A stretch of 8,941 nucleotides of DNA, from the NCBI GenBank assembly GCA_030691555.1, contig JAUYEB010000263.1:1-8941 (forward strand). Reading direction: 5' to 3'. Both the position numbers and the translations under genes were made by a program. How positions within the stretch are numbered: position 1 is the stretch's first letter; each line of letters starts with the position of its first letter. The DNA is from Candidatus Bathyarchaeota archaeon (GTDB lineage Archaea > Thermoproteota > Bathyarchaeia > TCS64). Below, one piece after another: positions 5,655-8,941 of the stretch. The notes beneath the pieces are model-generated. The model saw only the letters and a list, made by a program, of their open reading frames with translations, searched no databases and was not told the DNA's origin.

Positions 5655-5670
5655 CGACTAATCCTAGTCG
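5655..5670. promoter_or_regulatory. 6-bp inverted repeat between TATA box and start of the AbrB-like gene
   Basis: CGACTA (5655-5660) and TAGTCG (5665-5670) are exact inverted copies with a 4-nt spacer. The site ends at the predicted transcription start of the AbrB-like gene and is placed where a repressor would block initiation. An RNA hairpin is less likely because most of the site lies upstream of that start. Confidence 0.4.
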
Positions 5671-5677
5671 AGGAAGC

Positions 5678-5941
5678 ATGAAGAAGGTGGCAGTCTCGAA
5701 GATCAAGTTCTTCGAGAAGTCGGGGGCACGGCTCTACATCCCGCAGAGCGTTGTGGGCGACGAGAACTTCCCGTTCCACGACGGCGACCTCGTGAAGATC
5801 GAGGTGAGCAACCCCTCGATCAAGCTTACCCGACCCGAGTGGTGGGAGATGCTCGACTGGAACGAGCTGCGGGACACTTACCAGCTCCTGCCCTCCGAAG
5901 TGAGGGATAAGATCAGGCAACGGGGCCTCATCCGAGACTAG
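5678..5941 (+). CDS. Small AbrB/SpoVT-like domain protein
   Basis: 87 residues. The N-terminal half, VSKIKFFEKSGARLYIPQSVV (6-26) followed by FPFHDGDLVKIEV (31-43), resembles a swapped-hairpin AbrB/SpoVT DNA-binding domain: a first strand, I-P at the turn, and the G-D-x-V-x-I-x-V closing strand. The C-terminal half, with a Trp pair (W55, W56) and W61 in LTRPEWWEMLDWNELRD, then LPSEVRDKIRQRGL, is helical and may mediate binding to a partner. Such proteins often serve as antitoxins or small regulators, but no toxin gene is adjacent on this strand. The ATG is preceded by GAGGAAGC. The TAG stop shares CTAG with the stop of the opposite gene. Family assignment rests on pattern only. Confidence 0.72.
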   Translation: MKKVAVSKIKFFEKSGARLYIPQSVVGDENFPFHDGDLVKIEVSNPSIKLTRPEWWEMLDWNELRDTYQLLPSEVRDKIRQRGLIRD

Positions 5942-6891
5942 CGTTGCCGTATCTTCTTCAGGACGAGGTTGGCGACTGATGAGTCCTGTATGGCTACGCC
6001 GACGCTCTTGAAGACTGTGAGGCCGTCCTCGGGGGTCCTGCCCGGCTTCTCACCCGTCACGAGTTCGCCTAGCTCGGCGTGGATGTGGGACTCCGTGATG
6101 GCGCCCTCCTGTATGGGTATCAGGATGTCCCCCGACTCGAGCCTGATGGCCTCCCACTCGTCGATGACCACCTTGGCGTCCGCGATTATACCCGTCTCCA
6201 GCTCCCTCCAGTCGGGGTAGAAGGCGCCGATGGCGGAGACGTGCACCTTGTCGCCGAGCCACTCCCGCTTCACGACGGGCGTCTTCGAGGTCGTGGCCGT
6301 CAGCACTATGTCCGCGCCATCGCAGGCCTCCTCGCCGCTCGCCGCCTTCACGATGGGTATCCCGAGGCGGGCCTCCATATCGGTGGCGAATTTGTCGACG
6401 GCGGGCTTGATGGGGTCGTAGACCCTGATCTCGTCGAGCTTGCGCACCGTTGCGGCGGCCCACGCCTGGTTGCGTGCCTGCGCCCCGGCTCCGAAGACCG
6501 CCGCGACCCTCGCGTCCTTCGGGGCGAGGTACTTCGCCGCGACCCCTGAGACGGCGCCGGTCCGGACCCCCGTCAGGTAGGTCCCGTCCATGAAGGCCTT
6601 GACCTGCCCCGTCTCGGGGTCGTTCACGACGATCCACGCAGCCGTCGTCGGCAGCCCCCTCCTCGGGTTGTCGGGGTAGATGCTGATTATCTTCATCGCC
6701 TGCGCCCTCGACTCCGCGAGGTAGGAGGGCATGAAGCTGATGCTGCCGTTGTACTCGGGGAGCATTATGGTGCTCCTCGTCGGCATCACCACCTTGCCGC
6801 GGCGGAGCTGGGCGAAGGCCCCCTCCACAGCCTCGATGGCCTCACCCATCGTAAGCAGGCCCGCGATGTCACTGTCGCTCAAAACGAGCAT
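5938..6891 (-). CDS. Ornithine cyclodeaminase/mu-crystallin family NAD(P)-dependent enzyme (ketimine-reductase-like)
   Basis: 317 residues from the ATG at 6889-6891. The start is chosen because the family begins with M-x-V-L-S-x-x-D and a GGAGGTGG site lies upstream. R39, K67 (in AMKIISIYPDN), R110 (in TGVRTGAVSGVAA) and the Rossmann loop GAGAQAR (134-140) are all present at the expected positions; D159 at the end of the second strand suggests NAD(H). The family includes ornithine cyclodeaminase, archaeal alanine dehydrogenase, ketimine reductase (mu-crystallin) and pyrroline-2-carboxylate reductases. The Asp used by ornithine cyclodeaminase and alanine dehydrogenase (G-x-D-x-P-G-K-x-E-L) is Phe224 here in IGAFYPDWREL, a loop more like mu-crystallin. 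I therefore expect reduction of a cyclic imine or imino acid rather than cyclodeamination. The gene is downstream of an aminotransferase in the same direction. Confidence 0.9.
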   Translation of the reverse strand: MLVLSDSDIAGLLTMGEAIEAVEGAFAQLRRGKVVMPTRSTIMLPEYNGSISFMPSYLAESRAQAMKIISIYPDNPRRGLPTTAAWIVVNDPETGQVKAFMDGTYLTGVRTGAVSGVAAKYLAPKDARVAAVFGAGAQARNQAWAAATVRKLDEIRVYDPIKPAVDKFATDMEARLGIPIVKAASGEEACDGADIVLTATTSKTPVVKREWLGDKVHVSAIGAFYPDWRELETGIIADAKVVIDEWEAIRLESGDILIPIQEGAITESHIHAELGELVTGEKPGRTPEDGLTVFKSVGVAIQDSSVANLVLKKIRQR

Positions 6892-6901
6892 GGGTAAACC
6901 A

Positions 6902-6909
6902 CCACCTCC
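6902..6909 (-). promoter_or_regulatory. Ribosome-binding site of the cyclodeaminase-family gene
   Basis: The minus strand reads GGAGGTGG, 10 nt from the ATG. The spacing is a little long, but no other start in the frame is served by it. A T-rich stretch at 6915-6923 could be part of a weak TATA box, though transcription starting from it would leave this site out of the message; read-through from the aminotransferase would keep it. Confidence 0.5.
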
Positions 6910-6988
6910 ACACCAATAAAAAACATGGGGCAGGAGAGCCAAAACACCACCAACGAAAAAGGATCAATGAACACGATACCAAAACTTG

Positions 6989-7010
6989 GATAACGAAAAA
7001 AATCGTTATC
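6989..7010 (-). terminator. Hairpin with T-rich loop downstream of the aminotransferase
   Basis: GATAACGA (6989-6996) and TCGTTATC (7003-7010) are exact 8-bp inverted copies around a 6-base A spacer, so the minus strand carries a T-run in the loop. It lies 21 bp beyond the aminotransferase stop, and further T-runs follow at 6956-6960 and 6918-6923. Archaeal termination depends on such T-tracts, so a terminator is the simplest reading; an operator for the following gene is an alternative. Confidence 0.5.
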
Positions 7011-7031
7011 TACAGTGGCGCAAGTTGGGGG

Positions 7032-8123
7032 CTAGAGCTTGCTCGTGAAGCTCTTGACGCGCTCCACGACGTCCTTGAGCACCGGGATCGGCGCGGTCAT
7101 GGGCACCCTGATGAAGCCTTCCTGCTTCGTGCCGAAGCCGGCGCCGCTGCTCAGGGCGACATTCTCCGCCTTCTCCAGCCTCGCGATGAAGTCGTCGCTC
7201 TTCAGCCCGTACTTGCGGGCGTCGAACCACGCGTAGAAGGCGCCCTCGAACCTGTGGCAGGGCATACCCATGTCGTCGATGGCCTTAGTGAAGTAGTCGC
7301 GGCGAGCCTGGTACTCCTTCCGCCTATCCTCGACGTACTTGAAGTCGCTCCTCAGGCACGCCACGCCGGCTGGGTAGACGAATGTAGCCGGCCTCGGCGC
7401 CGTGACCTTGGCCACCGTCTGGGCCTTCGCGAGGTACTTGTCCGGCACGATGACGTAGCCGAGCCTCCAGCCCGTCATGCTGAACGTCTTGCTGAAGCTC
7501 ATGATGTTGATCGTCCTCTCGCGGAGGCTCCCGATGGTGCTCGGGGCGACGAACTTGTTGTTGTCGTAGACGTAGTGGAGGTAGATCTCGTCCGAGAAGA
7601 TGGCGAGGTCGTTGTCCTCGGCCAGGTCGCCGACCGCCTCGATCTCCCTCTTCTTGTAGACCGTCCCCGTCGGGTTGTTCGGGTTGCAGACCAGCACAGC
7701 CTTCGTCTTCTTAGTGACGTAGCTCGCCAGCTTGTCGATGTCCATGTGGTAGCCGCCCTCGCGGGGCAGCTCCGGGATCTTCATCTTTATACCCATGTCC
7801 CTGAGCATCACGTAGTGGTTGCTGTAGCTCGGCTCCCAGAGGATGATCTCGTCCCCCTCCTTGAGCACCGAGGCCATGGCGATGTAGAGAGCCGCGCTGC
7901 TGCCGGCCACCGGGATGACCTGCGACTCCTTGTACTCAGGCCCGATCCACTTCTTGTAGTAGTCCACGACGGCCAGCCTGAACTGCTTCGGGATCTCCGC
8001 GCCACCGTAGTGGGTCCAGTCGCCACCCTTCTTTATGGCGTCCAGGGCGGCGTCGACCGCGCACTTCGGGGCCTCGACGTCGGGGTCACCGGCGTTCAGC
8101 TTCACATAAGGCTTGCTCGGCAT
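7032..8123 (-). CDS. Class I/II PLP-dependent aminotransferase
   Basis: 363 residues, fold-type I aminotransferase (PF00155). Visible residues are the N-terminal LNAGDPDVEAP (9-19); the cofactor ring-stacking region GSSAALY (74-80); NPNNPTG (147-153), whose Asn contacts PLP; SDEIY (177-181), with the Asp that bonds the pyridine nitrogen; the Schiff-base lysine K212 in SFSKTFSMTGWRLGY; and R339 in GFIRVP, the carboxylate-binding Arg. The length is slightly short but complete. The ATG at 8121-8123 is chosen over an upstream GTG or ATG because the homology starts there, AGGTG lies 7 nt upstream, and the preceding DNA holds the promoter. It would transfer the amino group between an amino acid and 2-oxoglutarate; the substrate (aspartate, alanine, aromatic or other) cannot be read off. 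Neighbouring 2-oxoacid and amino-acid genes fit. Confidence 0.93.
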   Translation of the reverse strand: MPSKPYVKLNAGDPDVEAPKCAVDAALDAIKKGGDWTHYGGAEIPKQFRLAVVDYYKKWIGPEYKESQVIPVAGSSAALYIAMASVLKEGDEIILWEPSYSNHYVMLRDMGIKMKIPELPREGGYHMDIDKLASYVTKKTKAVLVCNPNNPTGTVYKKREIEAVGDLAEDNDLAIFSDEIYLHYVYDNNKFVAPSTIGSLRERTINIMSFSKTFSMTGWRLGYVIVPDKYLAKAQTVAKVTAPRPATFVYPAGVACLRSDFKYVEDRRKEYQARRDYFTKAIDDMGMPCHRFEGAFYAWFDARKYGLKSDDFIARLEKAENVALSSGAGFGTKQEGFIRVPMTAPIPVLKDVVERVKSFTSKL

Positions 8124-8127
8124 AACC

Positions 8128-8154
8128 AGACACCTTTCAGCCCAACAGGTGTCT
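8128..8154. promoter_or_regulatory. Perfect 8-bp inverted repeat at the aminotransferase promoter (candidate operator)
   Basis: AGACACCT (8128-8135) and AGGTGTCT (8147-8154) are exact inverted copies with an 11-nt spacer; the half-site centres are 19 bp apart, about two helical turns. The left half contains the ribosome site AGGTG of the aminotransferase message. The TATA element at 8162-8168 puts the transcription start near 8139, inside the spacer, so the site most likely works as DNA (a repressor site) rather than as an RNA hairpin. Confidence 0.55.
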
Positions 8155-8161
8155 AAAAGGG

Positions 8162-8168
8162 TATATAA
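8162..8168 (-). promoter_or_regulatory. TATA box of the aminotransferase gene
   Basis: The minus strand reads TTATATA (in GTTATATAC), centred about 42 bp from the ATG. Usual spacing predicts initiation near 8139 and a leader of about 16 nt that keeps the AGGTG ribosome site. It is the clearest TATA box in the window. Confidence 0.6.
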
Positions 8169-8183
8169 CACTAGCCGACTCGG

Positions 8184-8224
8184 GAAACGCCCGTTCCTCA
8201 CTCAACAGGTTTCACGAAACGCCC
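8184..8224. repeat. Two 9-bp direct repeats upstream of the aminotransferase promoter
   Basis: GAAACGCCC occurs at 8184-8192 and again at 8216-8224, 32 bp apart (about three helical turns), roughly 20 and 50 bp upstream of the TATA box. CAACAGGT also occurs twice, at 8143-8150 and 8203-8210. In the 168-bp gap between the ATP-grasp gene and the aminotransferase I see no RNA gene or ORF, so these repeats are its main content besides the promoter. An activator-binding role is inferred. Confidence 0.4.
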
Positions 8225-8291
8225 ATGAGACCCGCCTTCTAGCACACAAAAATGAGCCAACACGCCTAGATCGCAATAAACCCAAGCCATG

Positions 8292-8941
8292 CTAACGAAT
8301 CAGGCTCTGGAGGTAGTCGGCGATCCTCTGGTGGATGGGGAGTCCCGTCGCCTCCATCAGCGCCTTGTAGCCGGGGTAGCAGTTCGCCTCGAGGACGTAC
8401 GGCTTGCCGTCCTCCCCGGGGAGGATGTCCACGCCGCATATCTTCAGCCCCGTCGCCTCGGCCACCTCGACCGACAGGTCGTCATACAGTGGGTCGTTGA
8501 ACGCCTCGGCCGAGCCGCCGACTGCGACGTTGTAGCGGAAGTCCTTCTGGTTGAACCTCCTCTCCCGGCCCACGACCCTGCCGTCGATGACGAGGCAGCG
8601 GACGTCGTAGCCCAGGTTCTTCACGAACTCCTGGAGGTAGAACACGCCCTGGGCGTGCTCCCGCGTGTACCAGACTAGGAACTGGAGAAGGTCGTCCCGC
8701 CTCCTAATGCCGCTGAGCTTGGTGACGCCGACGCCCCTCGCGCCGCAGATGGGCTTGAGCACGACCTCCATCCCCTGCTCCAGGAGGCCATGGGCGAAGC
8801 CGTAGGCCTCCTCCACGTTCTCAGTCACGATCGTCTTGGGGTGGGGTAGGCCGAGGCTACTCAGCCTGAGGGTTAGCTGCTCCTTCGAGTACTGGAGCAT
8901 CGACTCCACGGGGTTGACGACCGTCGCCTGCCTCTCTAGCT
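8292..8941 (-). CDS. RimK-like ATP-grasp ligase (5' end outside window)
   Basis: 215 codons are visible and the frame is open to the right edge, so the start lies beyond it; the GTG at 8907-8909 is internal (the residues before it, E-R-Q-A-T-V-V-N-P, belong to the family). Counting from the first whole codon, the ATP-grasp features are GLPHPKT (30-36), VVLKPICGARGVGVTKL (59-75) with the ATP lysine and glycine-rich loop, YLQEFV (101-106), D112/R114 in YDVRCLVIDG, GVDIL (169-173), and E185/N187 in LEANCYPG, which bind metal. This matches the RimK/LysX/MptN/CofF group, which joins an amino acid (often glutamate) to a carboxylate on a protein or cofactor. The C-terminal YKALMEATGLP does not settle which. 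The substrate is unresolved because the N-terminal domain is missing. A T5 tract at 8248-8252 downstream could terminate transcription. Confidence 0.9.
   Translation of the reverse strand, partial: LERQATVVNPVESMLQYSKEQLTLRLSSLGLPHPKTIVTENVEEAYGFAHGLLEQGMEVVLKPICGARGVGVTKLSGIRRRDDLLQFLVWYTREHAQGVFYLQEFVKNLGYDVRCLVIDGRVVGRERRFNQKDFRYNVAVGGSAEAFNDPLYDDLSVEVAEATGLKICGVDILPGEDGKPYVLEANCYPGYKALMEATGLPIHQRIADYLQSLIR

Noticed and set aside
5655..5670. The inverted repeat as an intrinsic terminator or riboswitch.
   Set aside because: The stem is only 6 bp, no T-run follows, and most of it lies upstream of the transcription start expected from the TATA element at 5641-5646.
7254..8156. A 300-codon open frame on the plus strand opposite the aminotransferase.
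   Set aside because: It is a shadow of the GC-rich codon pattern: Val/Asp/Arg/Leu-rich, with no recognisable domain, and the minus-strand frame has every aminotransferase motif.
8124..8291. Possible tRNA or C/D-box RNA in the spacer, because of several short repeats and inverted motifs.
   Set aside because: No cloverleaf, no C box with a paired D box, and no K-turn could be traced on either strand; the repeats are better explained as regulatory sites.
1..8941. Insertion sequence, CRISPR array or integration site.
   Set aside because: No transposase or integrase frame, no regularly spaced repeats, no terminal inverted repeats with target duplication and no tRNA end were seen.

Overview
The window looks like a stretch of GC-rich archaeal chromosome, most likely from a thermophilic or related member of the Thermoproteota (TACK group). 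The reasons are a four-subunit, bacterioferredoxin-free 2-oxoacid:ferredoxin oxidoreductase operon (order D-A-B-C), TATA-type promoters that would give very short or no leaders, frequent GTG and TTG starts with AGGAG or GGAGG ribosome sites, and small wHTH and AbrB-like proteins of archaeal type. The phylum is an inference; no RNA gene or lineage marker is present to prove it.

Layout. Positions 1-125 (minus) hold the N-terminal part of a NUDIX hydrolase that runs off the left edge and has no clear start codon. Positions 124-3038 (minus) hold korDABC, tightly overlapping and driven from a promoter near 3077. Back to back with it, 3130-4042 (plus) carries a winged-helix protein and an AbiEii-like nucleotidyltransferase that overlap by 29 bp. 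This is a toxin-antitoxin-like pair with a palindrome sitting exactly on its first start codon. Convergent to it, 4049-5270 (minus) holds a two-gene unit: a NimA-like flavin split-barrel protein and a hydantoin-racemase-family protein that lacks one of the two catalytic cysteines.

Positions 5318-5941 hold two small putative DNA-binding proteins (wHTH on minus, AbrB-like on plus) diverging from an AT-rich island. The AbrB-like gene meets an ornithine cyclodeaminase/mu-crystallin family gene (5938-6891, minus) tail to tail, and the palindrome CTAG serves as stop codon for both. Next come a class I aminotransferase (7032-8123, minus) with a palindrome at its predicted transcription start, a 168-bp repeat-bearing spacer, and a RimK-like ATP-grasp ligase cut by the right edge.

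Functional theme. Apart from the two regulatory or defence-like pairs, the genes fit 2-oxoacid and amino-acid metabolism: ferredoxin-dependent 2-oxoacid oxidation, transamination, ketimine or imino-acid reduction, a racemase/decarboxylase-like enzyme and amino-acid ligation. The points most worth following up are the wHTH/nucleotidyltransferase module with its start-codon palindrome, and two metabolic enzymes whose active-site substitutions argue against their default names.
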